A stretch of 64,000 nt of DNA from Cenococcum geophilum 1.58 (lineage: Eukaryota > Ascomycota > Dothideomycetes > Gloniales > Gloniaceae): contig KV748199.1 of NCBI GenBank assembly GCA_001692895.1, positions 124,001-188,000 of the forward strand, read 5' to 3'. Positions within the stretch are counted from its first letter, which is position 1. Every line of letters begins with the position of its first letter. A model generated the notes under the pieces. The model had not been told where the DNA came from and made no database searches. It saw nothing but the letters and a program-made list of their open reading frames with translations. Position numbers and translations under genes: made by a program. Below are positions 46,617-59,200 of this stretch, in pieces.

Positions 46617-47030
46617 TATAATAGAATCTTGTAGTAGGAACTACGGTAGGCTTATTATTAGGCTAGGTGTATAGGAAATATAAGTATAAAGTTAATAAGT
46701 AATAATAACTGGTGGAGTGGTTGCCTAATAGATTAACTCTAATTATATTCTAAGAATTACTATAAGAAAGGAACTATCTAGGTAGGGACTAAGGGTCCTT
46801 AAATACACAACCGTACTCCTATAAAATCCTTTTTGTACGTAATATACGTCTTATATATAAGTTCCTCTCGTTCCTCTTATTTAATACGTAGTATATTATA
46901 TGACCTCGGTTACCATTCCTCGTCATATGGTTTTACCGGTTCCATCCTAGACCGTGCTTAAATTAACTAACTAGCTTCTTCTAACTCTTCCCCAAGTAGT
47001 CGTAATATAGTACTTAAAGCGTCCGTAATA
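46617..47030 (-). repeat. 5' LTR of gypsy C2 (414 bp)
   Basis: On the plus strand begins TATAATAGAATC and ends GCGTCCGTAATA. Same length as its partner; transitions have altered the terminal TG and CA. Confidence 0.9.
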
Positions 47031-47591
47031 CCTAAGTAATATTTTATAAATAAACCACTATTTTATTCTTTATTAAGGAGGAAGCTAGCGTAATAATAAC
47101 TTACTAACTAGCTTATTAAATCGTAGAAGATTATATAAGAATCACCTCCTTACTATTATTATTATAACTTTAGATAATAAGCCTTAATTTCTTAAATAGG
47201 GTATTAGTAGCTTTGCCTTTAATCTTATTAACCATTCTTAACTTAAAGATGCAAACTTTATTAAACTTAATAGGGTTATACTTCTTAAATTTAAAGACTC
47301 CTCTTATAATAAGACTATTAATCTTCTACTTATTAGATGCTTAGAAAGGAGCTCTAAGGGTTATAATATAACCTTCTTTTTAGAGCTATTTTGCGAGCTT
47401 TAAGTTAACCTTCTCCTTAGCTGTTATAAAGGCTATTAATAATTTAACTTTATTCTTAATAGCGGCAATAAATTACTCTTTAAAATTAATAAGGTATTAG
47501 CAATTTTATAATCCTTTTAGGCGACCCCTACTGCATCATAGTTATAGTATATCTACTATAATTATATTAGAATTATAGTCGCCTTCTAGAG
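47031..47591 (-). mobile_element. Copia B3 fragment: reverse transcriptase part
   Basis: Continues B3 from 39096 and matches B1 from about 3920 to 4480. The right border carries TAGAG (47587-47591), the target duplication of copia A1. Confidence 0.87.
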
Positions 47592-47859
47592 TGTATAATT
47601 ACAGCACCTGTTATACCAAATGCGTACTTACGCGTTCGGTATACTAGGTACGCGTTTACGCGTTTAGTGCACTAACCACTCGCTTACGCGTCTGGTGCAC
47701 TTATAAAGCACTAACTAATTAGGGGGGAGGTGCATTAGTATATAGACCACGTAGTCTGCTTTATATAATTAACAGTTACCATCTAAACAAGTATACAATA
47801 CTACATGTATTTCGTGCCCGTAGATACAACTCACTCGTGCTATTAAGTTAGTACGAACA
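47592..47859 (+). repeat. 5' LTR of copia A1 (268 bp)
   Basis: Begins TGTATAATTACAGC and ends GTACGAACA. Contains three diverged ACGCGT/GTGCAC units and a TATA box (TATAAA, 47702-47707) just after the last one. About 15 positions differ from the 3' LTR, all transitions, with the T or A almost always on this side. The leader right after it starts CTAATTAGTA. Confidence 0.92.
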
Positions 47860-48139
47860 CTAATTAGTAAGCGCGTACAGATTAGCAATCACTTAATACC
47901 TCCCCCTAAGCAATATACACGACAGCGACCACCCGTTTAAACTCCTAGTACGACCTACTAGAAGGTCGGAAGTCAGGGATTATAGACTTATCTTTAACTC
48001 TATATACTTATTTAAGTCTTAGTACGGTTTACCGGAAGTTATAGACGCGAATACAGACCTATATAGAACCCCCTACCCTTAACCTCTTTAAACCTTAAAC
48101 CCCTATTCCTACTACACCCTCCCTTAATACCCTAACCTC

Positions 48140-48360
48140 TTTTCGGGCCCCTTATAGAGACCCCCTACCCTTCTACAAACTACTACGGACCTATTAAGAC
48201 CCCTTACGGAGACCCCCTACCCTCCTACGAACTACTACGGACCTACTAACTACCTTTACGGACCGTTACAAAGCCCCTTACCCTTCCGCGAACTATTACG
48301 GACCTATTAATCAATTTTACGGACCGTTATAAGACCTCCCCTACCCGTTATAAGCTACTA
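48140..48360 (+). repeat. Diverged tandem repeats in copia A1 leader
   Basis: Three to four units of about 50-70 bp, each with a CCCCCTACCCTT-like start and a CTACTACGGACCTA-like core, lie in the untranslated leader. The same array is in A2 (about 1740-1960, reversed). Possible roles are in packaging or translation of the element RNA; none is shown. Confidence 0.7.
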
Positions 48361-48955
48361 CCACCCGCTACGCACCATACTACACTATAGTATAGCAGAC
48401 ATCAGCAAGCAAGTCAGCGAAGGTTAAAAGAAGTAGAGATAAGGAGTCAACGTTACGTCTATAAACAACGTTAACAACTACATTAGTTTTAAAATCCTTA
48501 AATATAAACACTTTAAGCTTATAAATGACGACCTATAGGAGTAATATTAGGAAGACTTTACGGACTTTACGGAAGCTATTCTTAAGGCCTGTAGCCCTAT
48601 TACTATCTATAAATTATAAACCCTTTTACGTGACTAAGGTGTATGGGTTAAAAGGAATAAATAAGTTACTGTTGTATAGTCCTTATACAATATAATATAC
48701 AAGAAGGACTAAGCGGAATAGACTAAAGAGGAAATCCTAGACCAGTTCTAAGAAACTAAGGAACTCTTTACTTCTTCTAAACTTAATGTAATTACTAGCC
48801 TTATACCTAACCTACTTAACCAAATTCGTCCTATAAACCTAAGCGGCTTTAGACTTAACCTTATTGGCTAAAATATACCCTACTCTTAAGTTACGGATTA
48901 TAATACCCCTGTAAACCAAAATACGGACTAAATTACCCCCGCTATTTAAGTTACA

Positions 48956-49015
48956 GATCCGTAAGCTATATATCTATAAGCTACAGATCCGTAAGTTATA
49001 GATCTATAACCTACC
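48956..49015 (+). repeat. 15-bp tandem repeat in copia A1 gag, 4 units
   Basis: Four in-phase 15-bp units of the type GATCCGTAAGCTATA. The equivalent tract of A2 has eight units. Confidence 0.85.
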
Positions 49016-52000
49016 TAAGCAAAGACCTATGGTAAGGAGCTAGCTAACCTAGCTAAGCTCTATACTGATAAATCTAAGTATAGCAGTAAAAATAATAATT
49101 TTAACTTTAAACTAACCATCTTTACAGACCTCTACCAGAAGGCTAACATTCCTAAATAAGAGTTTAGCTAAGCCTACTCTACCATACTGCGCGGCCTAGC
49201 ACTTAACTATTACTATACTAACCTTAAGAGCAACCCTCTTAGTGTCCCCTTTAATAAGCTATGCGAAGCTACCTATAACTACTTTAAAGGACTAGAATAT
49301 AGGCGTAATATCCTTACCTAATGGAATACGACTAAGCTACGGACCGTAATTAATAAAAACACCAAAAAATTGATTATAGAGTGTCTATAAATCCTTATTA
49401 AAGACCTCTAGCACCTATAGCACGGCCTTAACGCCAAGCTTTAAATAGACGACTTCCTATATAATAAACTTATTATAGCTTGCTAGGAAGTAGAGCCCTA
49501 TAAGTACGCCTATTATAAGCCTATAAACACCTTAGCTGGCCTTATTAATAACCTACCCTCCTCTATTATAACGTATAAAGTCTTAAACCTATTAGGCAGT
49601 ACTTAAGCCTTTACTACGGATATTTAATATCCGTAGATAGACTTAGACGTTTACTTTACGGACCGCCATTACCGCTAGCAGCACCTATACTAACTAAGTC
49701 CTACCTATAACCCCTATAGCAACTCCCGTATAAAAGTATACCCCTATAGATAAATAAGCCAGAAATGCTTCGTGTGTGGCAAGGAAGGATATTAGTCTAT
49801 AAGGCATACCTAGGAAGAACATAATAGGTCTGGGAAGAGATTTAATAAACGGATTAGCTAGTTTATCTTAGAATACAAAGGAGAGAAAGAAGAGGAGCCC
49901 CCTAATAAGTTAATAGAAGCCCTTATAATTAACTTTAACCTAGATAACCAGGAATAGGAGACCCTAGAGATATTTCTGACTACTTTTAGACCTTTTACGG
50001 ATAGCTAAGCCTTTAATATTACGACCGTATTAGCCGACCGTTCCTTTATACACTTAGTTGCGCCTAAAAACTATTCCACAAGCACCCCTATTATGGACGT
50101 TATAGATTATAAGCAGGACCTATTTGCATATATTATTACAAAACACTATACCCCTAAGGAATTCTACGGTGTTATAATTAACACAGGCGCCTCTAAGAAG
50201 TCTACTATAGGCTACGGACAATACCTTATATATAGGACCACCGCAAATAACAATACGGACATTAATATTACGTAAACTAGGGCCGTAAACGTCTAATTTG
50301 GCATTAACTTAACTGCATTAATTAGATTAGTTACAGTTAAGACCCTAATTAGCCTAGTTAACTTCTATATAGTAAAAAAAGACACCCCTTTCTTACTTTG
50401 CCTTGCGGACATAGATAGGTTATAGGTTTACTACAACAATATTACGGATACTTTAATCGGCCCTATAACTGCCCTAGAAAGCAAGCATATTACCCTACTA
50501 ATTACACGACGATTTAGACACCCATTCCTTATATAGGGAGAGACTTTACGGACCTATATTTAGGAATCTTTTAACTATAACCTATGCTACCTTATTAGTA
50601 CGGAGATCCACCGTCTATACTGCCGTTTTGGCCACCTATTAGCCAAAAAGCTATATAGAGTCCTTAAACGCTCTGGACACAATAACGTTAATAGGAAGGC
50701 AGTTAATTACCTAACTAAATACTACTCCTTTTACTAGAAATACGGACGTTCCCTAGGCTAATTTAAGTTTACCCTTTATAAGGACCTTAACTTTAACTAC
50801 TTAGTATACGTAGACATTATATATATTAACGGCAGCCTAGTATTATATATAATTAATAAGGCAACCCGCTACTAAGCCGCCTGTTAGTTGCAAAATATAT
50901 CTATAAAGCACACTTAGGATATTTTACGGACCTACTAGATTAACACGTATGTTAAACCTCCTAAGTATATTACCTATAACGCCAGTAGGAACTTTATTAG
51001 CAAGGAATTCCAGCAGTATGCTATGGCTATAGCTATATTAACAAAAGCTATTCTAGTTAAGGCGTATTAGTCCGTTAGGCTTATTAAGCGAGCTTACCTA
51101 GCTCTATAAAGAGCTTATTAAATTATTACGGACAAGTATAAGGATATTTAAAAGAAACTAGCTTTACAGATAGCTATAAAAGCCGTTAATAATACCGCTA
51201 GCCCTAACGGACTAGTACCCACCCTCTTAGTTTATAGAGCTTACCTAAGGATAAGCAACCTAGGCCCCCCTACCCCATCTATTACAGAATGAGCAGCTAT
51301 AATACGGAAGGCAATAGCCGAAATAGTTAAATTACAGGCTAAATAAACTATTAATAACGCCCTATACTACCGTAACGGACCTAATACAACTTTAGTATAT
51401 AACCTCCCGCTTAACTCTAAAGTCCTTATATAGCGTAAAAGCGGCAGTTAGAATAGACCTTACCATCTACTAGCCGTAGAAAACGAAACGTGCTGCGTAT
51501 AGCTTCTTAGTAGGCTAACTAGCTTTAGAAGCATATCTATAAAACCCTACTTTCAGCCTAAAAACACCTATGACGTCAAGCTAAACAAACTAGAAGTAAC
51601 CGCTAAACTAAACAAACTAGAAACAACTGCTAAATTAGATAAACTAGAGGCACCCTTACCTACCCTAGAGGTCCCCTAGAAACCCACTAAACCTATTAAA
51701 CCTACTATAAAGCGTGGCCGAGGACGCCCCCGTAAGAATCCCGTAATGGAGAACTACCTAACCTCTATAGGCACATCCGTAAAGCAATCTCCGCCTATAG
51801 ATATATCAATTCTAGCATAGAAAACCCCTTTTACGGACTTACGGCGTAAAGAGATCAACGGACTACTTAAAAAGGGTATCTTTGCAATTATAACGGAGAG
51901 AAATATCCCGCAAGGCGTCTATATATTTAACTTACGCTTTATTAACAAGATTAAGCACCCTAGTACTAATAAAGCCTTTAAGAAATTAAGGCTCGTTATA

Positions 52001-53556
52001 TAAGCTTATAATAACTAGGGAAAGAACCTAATCCTTATATAATCGCCTACAATTTAACGGGTTAGTCAACGGATTATACTTATACTTACGCCTAAACTAC
52101 AGCAAACTAAATCCGTAGCCCTTTACTTACGGGACATCTTACAAGCCTACGTGCAGTCTAATACCTACCTAAGTAGGGATATCTTTATACGACCACCCTA
52201 TAAGCTTAACCTATAACTAAAAACAATTTTATAGGTTATAAAACCTCTTTATAAAGTACCAGAAGCTAGAAACTATTAGTTTAAGATATACTACCAATAC
52301 CACATTAGTAAACTCAAAATAGAACAGTTAACCTACAACCCCTACCTCCTATACAGCCTATTAAACGGCCTTAGTATTATTAGACTCTAAATAGATAATA
52401 CCCTCTTCTTAGTAGACCGGATATTTACGGACACTAAAAAGACTAAACTATAAGAAGCTAAGCTTCTAGCAAAGCCGCGAGAGTAGTTAACTAAGTAGAC
52501 TCTAATTAAGTTTAACAGAGGCTTAATTATACAAAAGGGCAACTTAATTTAGCTAACCTAGAAAAGCTAAGCTTAAAACCTAAAGCTTGTTATAGCAAAG
52601 CCTACGGACCTTACTAGTTCCCGCGGAGAGACCTATAAGACCGTAAATATAAAGGACTAATACGCTGCATAGCGTACAAGAGGCGCCTATATTGCTATAG
52701 TTTGCCAACCCAAATCTGCTTATAACTTATCCTTTACGGCCTAAGCAGTAGATCCGTAAGAAGAAAATATTAAGCAGCTTAATAAGCGCATTTAGTAGCA
52801 AATTAATAATGTAGCAAGGGGACTTACTTTCGTACCACTAGACCTAAGTTCCCTTAGCTTACTAGCATTTATAAACGCCTCCTTTGCCAATAATAAAGAC
52901 CTATTATCATAAATCGGCTTTATAATTGTACTTACGGACTATAATTAGAACGCAAATATACTGCACTAGTCTTTAATTAAGTGTAAATAAGTAACCTATA
53001 GTATACTAGCTTTTAAACTATATGCACTAGCTTATAAATTTAATATAGTAGCCGCAATTAAATTAATGGTCTAGAAGATTCTATAACTAAAGCAGTTACC
53101 CCTAGTTTTATATACCAATTTAAAGTCCCTTTACAACTGCCTAGTTAAACTAGGTACGATATAAGAGAAGAGGCTTATAGTCGACCTAATATGCTTACGT
53201 TAGGCTTATAAACGACGTGAGATTACGGAGGTTAAATAGATCAGCAGCGGAGATAACCCAGCGGACGCTATAACTAAGGCAAAGCCGTGTCAAGCCCTTA
53301 AAACCCTAATTAACACGAATAAGCTTAACCTAAAAGTCATAAAATGGGTAGAACGGGACTAACAGAGTACCTACGGTACGCCTACGGCCCGTTAGAAGGC
53401 CGTACGGCTCATTATACGGCCTATTTTACGGACCGTAAGCAGGACTTACGGCCAGCTTAAGGTACCGTTTGGAAGGCAGCCTAGACGGCACCTCGGGGGA
53501 GATTTCCTATATATTTTCCTTTGTGTTCTATGGTTTCATTTTTCAAGTACTGCCAG

Positions 53557-53824
53557 TGTATAATTACAGCACCTGTTGTACCAAACGCGTGCTTACGCGT
53601 TCGGTACACCAGGTACGCGTTTACGCGTTCAGTGCACTAACCACTCGCTTACGCGTCTGGTGCACTTATAAAGCACTAACTAATTAGGGGGGAGGTGCAT
53701 CAGTATATAGACCACGTAGTCTGCTTTATATAATCGACAGTCACCATCCAAACAAGCATACGATACTACATGTATTTCGTGCCCGTGGATACGACTCACT
53801 CGTGCTATTAAGTTAGTACGAACA
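53557..53824 (+). repeat. 3' LTR of copia A1 (268 bp)
   Basis: The better-preserved LTR of the pair, with a TATA box at 53667-53672. A GGGGGAG purine stretch lies about 55 bp upstream rather than touching the LTR, so the priming site for plus-strand synthesis is not certain. Confidence 0.92.
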
Positions 53825-55788
53825 TAGAGTATATTAATTGTAGTTCTTCTTTAGGGCATCTTTTAGGGTATCCTATAAAGGCTTAAAACTATTATCTTTA
53901 TAATAAGGCTTAATAATAGTTAAACGGAATTAAGTGGGTCTATAAGGCATCTAAATAGTGTAAGTTTAACTATTAATTATAATAAGTTAATATAGGCCTA
54001 ACTTCCCTCCCTTTTTATACTATACGCGTACCTTAAACTAAAGTAGTAGATTAAGCGTAGTTAAGGTATTTAGGCTATTTCTTATTCCTAGTATATTATT
54101 AACCTAGCGTATAGCGTAGAGACGTTATACCTCCTTTATTACCTTATAAATAGCCTTAGCTTATTATATAATAGAGGAAAATAGTAAAAAATTATTAGTT
54201 ATTTAAGGGTAGGTGCTAAAGACTAGTAATATAGGTATAAGTCTATCTAGGCTAGCGGAATTATTAATAGCTTTAATAGCTATTTATAAGGTAAGTTTTT
54301 TACTAGTATACTCTAGTTCTAAAGAGATAATCTTGTATACGCGGCGTAATAGTACGTAATATTATTCTACTTTTCTAATACTATTATATACCTTAATAGG
54401 GACTTCCTTAACCTTAATTACTATTACCTTTATCTATTATTATAACTCTATAGATAAGAAGTTCTTTTTTATATTATAGACAATTTAATTAGGGGGTCTT
54501 AGGTAAATATTAATCTAGTATAATTAAAGGGTATCCTATACGTTTCTAGCTAATATATCCTTTAAAAAAACGCGCGGCTTAAAAGGAGGTTAAGAAGTTA
54601 ATAACTTAGAGTACTAGCTTGCCGCTAAGATATATAACGCTAATAATAATATAGAAGTTAAAGTTATAGTTATCTTTAAGGGTAAACTTAAATCGGCTAA
54701 GGGACTTTTAGTTTATTTAGTAATAATAGTAGTACTTTATAAGATGCTTAATTGCCTTAACCTTAACTTTATAGCCTACTTGCTAAAGAACCCTAAATAA
54801 TTAGTAAACGGATAGGTAGCTAAAACAATAGTATAGTTAACGTAATTTTAGCTTAGTTAAGTAGGTTTAAGTAATACTCTTTTCTAGTTAATAAAGGAGT
54901 AACTAGGAGTAACCCTACTTACATATAACGGGCACCTAATTATCTCCCTAAATAAGTATATTCTTAAGGTTATTAAGCTTAATACCTAATTTATCTATAT
55001 CTCTAATATAAAATAAAAACGGAGTATTTATAGGAATAATATAGAAAGTAATATACCCTAAGGGGGTATAGACCCTAATTATGCTAAGAGGTATTATAGT
55101 ACCCTTACTAAAATAAATTGTATATTAGCCTGCCATTAAATAGTTAATCTAAACAGAGCTATTTAGCTGCTAAAGGGCTTAAACTTAAGGTTCTCCTATT
55201 ATATATACTCTTATAGCTTTAGTATCTGGTATAATACTATAGAAGATATTTACTAAGTATCTATTATTAAAGGAGAACGTAAAACTCTCCTTTAGCTTAT
55301 TAAAGATATTTAACTTTATAATAGAATAGAGTGTAAATTAGTTATTAAGAATAGCGACGGTTATATACCATCTACCTTACTATACTTAATAAAGTATTAG
55401 TTAGGAGAGTAGTTTTTAATTTCTATATTTATAAGGAGCTATTTGGCCTTATTAACCTTGTCCTTAAGGTCTTTTATACCTTTATATTAAACTAAAAAGC
55501 TTTAGAAGTAGGCCATAGTAACCTTATAATTTTAAATATTTCTTATACTCTAGTAAAACTTATTATATGCCCCCTTTCGCTTATTAAAAGAGTGCCTAGT
55601 TAACTGGTAATTTAGCTTCTTATAAATGTAATACTTTTTTTAGTAATTACTTTGGAATAAGCCTCTATAAAGACCTCTATCTTTACCTTATAGTTATTAA
55701 TTATACCCTTTACTATATTGCCTACTACGGCCACTATATATTTAGTTAGTCTAGTTATAATTGTATTAATCGGCTAGGTTGGCCAGGT
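53825..55788 (-). mobile_element. Copia B3 fragment: integrase, protease and gag part
   Basis: Continues B3 from 47591 and matches B1 from about 4480 to 6440. The right border carries CAGGT (55784-55788), the target duplication of gypsy C4. Broken throughout by RIP-type changes. Confidence 0.87.
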
Positions 55789-56209
55789 TGTTACGAACGC
55801 TTTAAGTACAATATTATAACTACTTAGAGAGGAGTTGGAGGAAGCTAGTTGGTTAATATAAGCACGGTCCAGGATAGAACCCGTGGAACCATATAATGAG
55901 GAATAGTAAGCAGAGTTATATAATATGATCTATATAATCTATATAATCTGCGAGATCTATAATAGAGTAAATAGAGCAGACAGAGCAGATAGAGTAACGA
56001 CTTTCTTAGGAGTACGGTTGTGTATTTAAGGACCCTTAATCCCTACCTAGATAGTTTCTTCCTTATAGTAATTCTTAGAATACAATTAGAGTTAATCTAT
56101 TAGGTAACTACTCCACTAGTTATTATTATGTTGTTAACTTACCTATAATACCTATATACCTAGCCTATTAATAAGTCCACCGTAGTTCCTACTATAAGGC
56201 TTTGTTATA
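55789..56209 (+). repeat. 5' LTR of gypsy C4 (421 bp)
   Basis: Starts TGTTACGAACGC and ends TTTGTTATA. In place of the longer 9-bp array of C3 it has two or three such units and then a GAGCAGACAGAGCAGATAGAG-like purine repeat (about 55960-56000). Confidence 0.88.
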
Positions 56210-59200
56210 TAATCACTACTATAGTTACGGTTTTAGTAAGTTAAATAATATGCCACTAAAAGCAGCCACTATAACGCCATTGACGGCGGTAACTACGTTA
56301 GGATTAGGTAATAACACCAGTATAGCAGACACTAATTTATAATAACTTATAATAGTAGGATAGTTATAAGCAATAGTTGACTAGTTAACGGGAGATAATG
56401 CAGTACTTAAAAATAGGATTAATGAAATAGGAGCAGTAAAGGTTAAGTTACTATTAATTAAAAGATTCTTAGGTAAGAGATTAAAGCTTAAAGGATTCCT
56501 TACGTAAATATACTTTAAGGTTACGTAGGAAGGAGTAAAGCTAGTAATAACTATAGATTAAGTAGCGTACGTAGGATTATTCTTATTAGGAAGAGTATTT
56601 AAATAGTTTAAGCTTTACCTTATAGAGATATAAGTAAATAAAATAATAACTATAAACTAAGAGGTACAGTTTATATTCTTAAGCTAGAATAGGTTTACAG
56701 AGCGGCTTATATAAATGTTTAAAGATCTAGAGGTAATAACTATAGCAGAAAGGAAACTCTAAGATATTACGTAATAAACCTTAGTAATTAAGTATACTAT
56801 ATAGTTCTAAACGCTAGTAATATAAGTTAAGTAAAATAATAAGACGCTTATAGCACAGTATAAATAGGGGCTTAAGGCTAAAGTCTAGGATGTAATTATT
56901 CTAATAGAAGATACGGATACCCTAAGGGAACTAATAGATTAAGTAATAAAGATTAATAATAGGATCTACTAAAGGGAATAGGCTAAGAAGGGCTAGGATA
57001 GAGTTCTATAATTATATAAGACGTAGAGTACGTAATAACCTAAGCCAAATTAGAAAATATAGTATGGCGTAGAGCTAATAGACCTAAGTAGTACTAAAGA
57101 AACCTATAAGAAATAAAGTAAGAAACTATAGAAACCTAGAGGTTAAGAATTAAGTAATTATAGGATTAAGGAGTATAGGCTAAACTAAGGATCTTAGTAA
57201 TAGAAGACGTTTAAGCGGACTCTATAATAGAAGTAATAGTTTAAAGAGGGAGCTTGCATAAATTGCGGAAAATAGGGTTATTTCGCTAAAGACTATAGAA
57301 GTGGTTAGAGTTATTACGTAGTAAAGGGAACTAAACTAGTAGTATATAACACAGATATATAGAGGGATGATAGTATACTGCAAGGAATAAAAGAATGTTT
57401 AATTAGAAGTTTTGCGTTTTATTATAATAATATATACTAAATTTATAAAAACGCTAAGTATAGTATAAGCTATTAGCTATAAGAACTAGAGTTAAGAGGA
57501 CTTAAAGGAACTAAAAAGTTAGATAAAGAATAGGATCGATTCTATAAGCTAAATTAGGATATTATAGTAATATATAGACAATAATTAGTAATAATAACAA
57601 TAGAGTTGGAGTACTTATTAATTAATAGCAATAAGGATAGTAAAGGAACTAACTAGGGGTATCTAAACCTTAATAATGTAATAGAAGTAGAGACTAAGAC
57701 CGCTATAGAGTAAGGTTTAGTAACGGGTATTATAATACCGTTAGATACAGCATCTATTGCTTTATAAGACGGAAGGAGTAATATCTAGAGACAATTAAGT
57801 AAGTAGACAACTGCTAGTGCTAGCTTACCACTTAATAAAGGCAAAAGGCTAAAGGCTTAAGATTTTTAAGATAAGATAAGAGATGACTAAGATTCTTAAA
57901 ATAAGATAAGGTATGCTTAAGGACCTATAATAGACGAAAACTAATGGGATAGAGCAATAGCTTAGTTTAGTAATATATAAATAAGCTTAGGATAAAGTTT
58001 CCTAAAAATATAAGACTTTTAAAACAAGATAAGTAAGATTTAGGACTCTTAAGACGAGATAAGGACACTAGTAAAGCCTAGTTAAACTAAGGCTAGAGCG
58101 CAGCTTAAGAAAGAAGTAAGCTTAGGGTTAAAGACTCTAAGGGGTTAAAAATTTGGAGTATAAATAAGGATACCTATAAGAAAGAAATAAGAGACTTTAC
58201 TATAAATTAGGGAATCTATAGTATAAACAGCAGTTAGATTAGGAGATAGATATATAGACCTAGAAGACTTACTAGGTAAATATAGTATTTAACCTAAAAA
58301 TTAAAAAGTTAATATAGCAATTAAGAAGTAAGAAAACTTTAAGGATTTAATTATAAGGCGTAAATAATAAGAAACTATAGACGAGTTTAGAGTAAGAATT
58401 ATTATATAGTAAGAAAAGAAACTAAATATAAGATCTAGTATACTAGGTTATATAAGGGACAGAGCACCTATATAAAGAATTACTAATAGGCTAAGAATAG
58501 ATATATTAAGAGCTAAGTAGCTTACTAAACTAGAAAATAAAGAGGATCTAGGGATTCCTATTAGGTTTAAAGAATAATATATAAAAGGCTGTTATAATAT
58601 AGTAATAAGGAGATACTTCTTTATAGATAGACTATATATACTCTAGTAGCTATACTAAAAGTAGTATAAGCAACAATATAATAATAAGTAGGAAGATTTC
58701 TATATATAGTTAGATAAAAAAGTTATCTAAAACCACCTAATTATAAAAAAAGCGATAAATTATATTAAGGGAGCCTTAATTATAATATTAAAGGATTTAG
58801 AGGAATAATTAGAGGACTAGAGAAGTAAGAAGCGCGTCTTAGTACCTATAAATAAAGTTATAACGTTTAGATTAGTGCAATAAAGGTTTAAACTTAAAGA
58901 TGGAAATAAGTTAAGAGTTAACCTAAAATACCTAGTATACTATATACTATTATAGATTGCATATATAGATAATATATGCGAAATATATAAGAATCCGAAA
59001 GAAAAAAACTGGAAATACCCTATAAGGATATACTAGATAATAGATAAATAATAGTATAAAAATGCTAAGTATATACATAGCTGGCATCTAGTAAAAGTCT
59101 AAAAGAAAGGAAGTTTAATACTTTAACCAAGAAGGTTCCTTACGGAAGAATGCTTAAATAGACGATAATAGTAGGAATATTTAGAGAACACCTATTTATA

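Larger units (their letters stand above)
39097..47030 (-). mobile_element. Gypsy C2: complete-length Ty3/gypsy chromodomain element
   Basis: LTRs of 414 bp at 39097-39510 (3') and 46617-47030 (5'); perfect target duplication CCTAA (39092-39096, 47031-47035). Reverse-strand order: gag (about 46590-45540), unassigned segment (about 45540-43570), protease (about 43560-43250), reverse transcriptase (about 42950-42350), RNase H (about 42140-41740), integrase (about 41470-40680), chromodomain-like end (about 40360-40260), conserved tail (about 40250-39530) and polypurine tract (39511-39527). Whole architecture, broken by dozens of RIP-type stops. Confidence 0.92.
47592..53824 (+). mobile_element. 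Copia A1: complete-length Ty1/copia element
   Basis: LTRs of 268 bp at 47592-47859 and 53557-53824; perfect target duplication TAGAG (47587-47591, 53825-53829). Parts: leader with repeats (47860 to about 48420), gag with a CCHC knuckle starting at 49766 (CFVCGKEG), protease (about 50150-50300), integrase (about 50590-51250), reverse transcriptase (about 51830-52300), RNase H (about 52880-53370) and a 3' untranslated part. Gag, PR, IN, RT, RH is the copia order. The copy has whole architecture but dozens of breaks. Its last 500 bp are much less RIP-mutated than the rest. Confidence 0.93.

Noticed and set aside
50093-50275. 60-codon open frame on the plus strand
   Set aside because: A surviving piece of copia A1 around its protease, already covered by the element entry; not a separate gene.
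53469-53687. 72-codon open frame on the plus strand
   Set aside because: Spans the end of copia A1 internal DNA and its 3' LTR; open only because this part escaped RIP.
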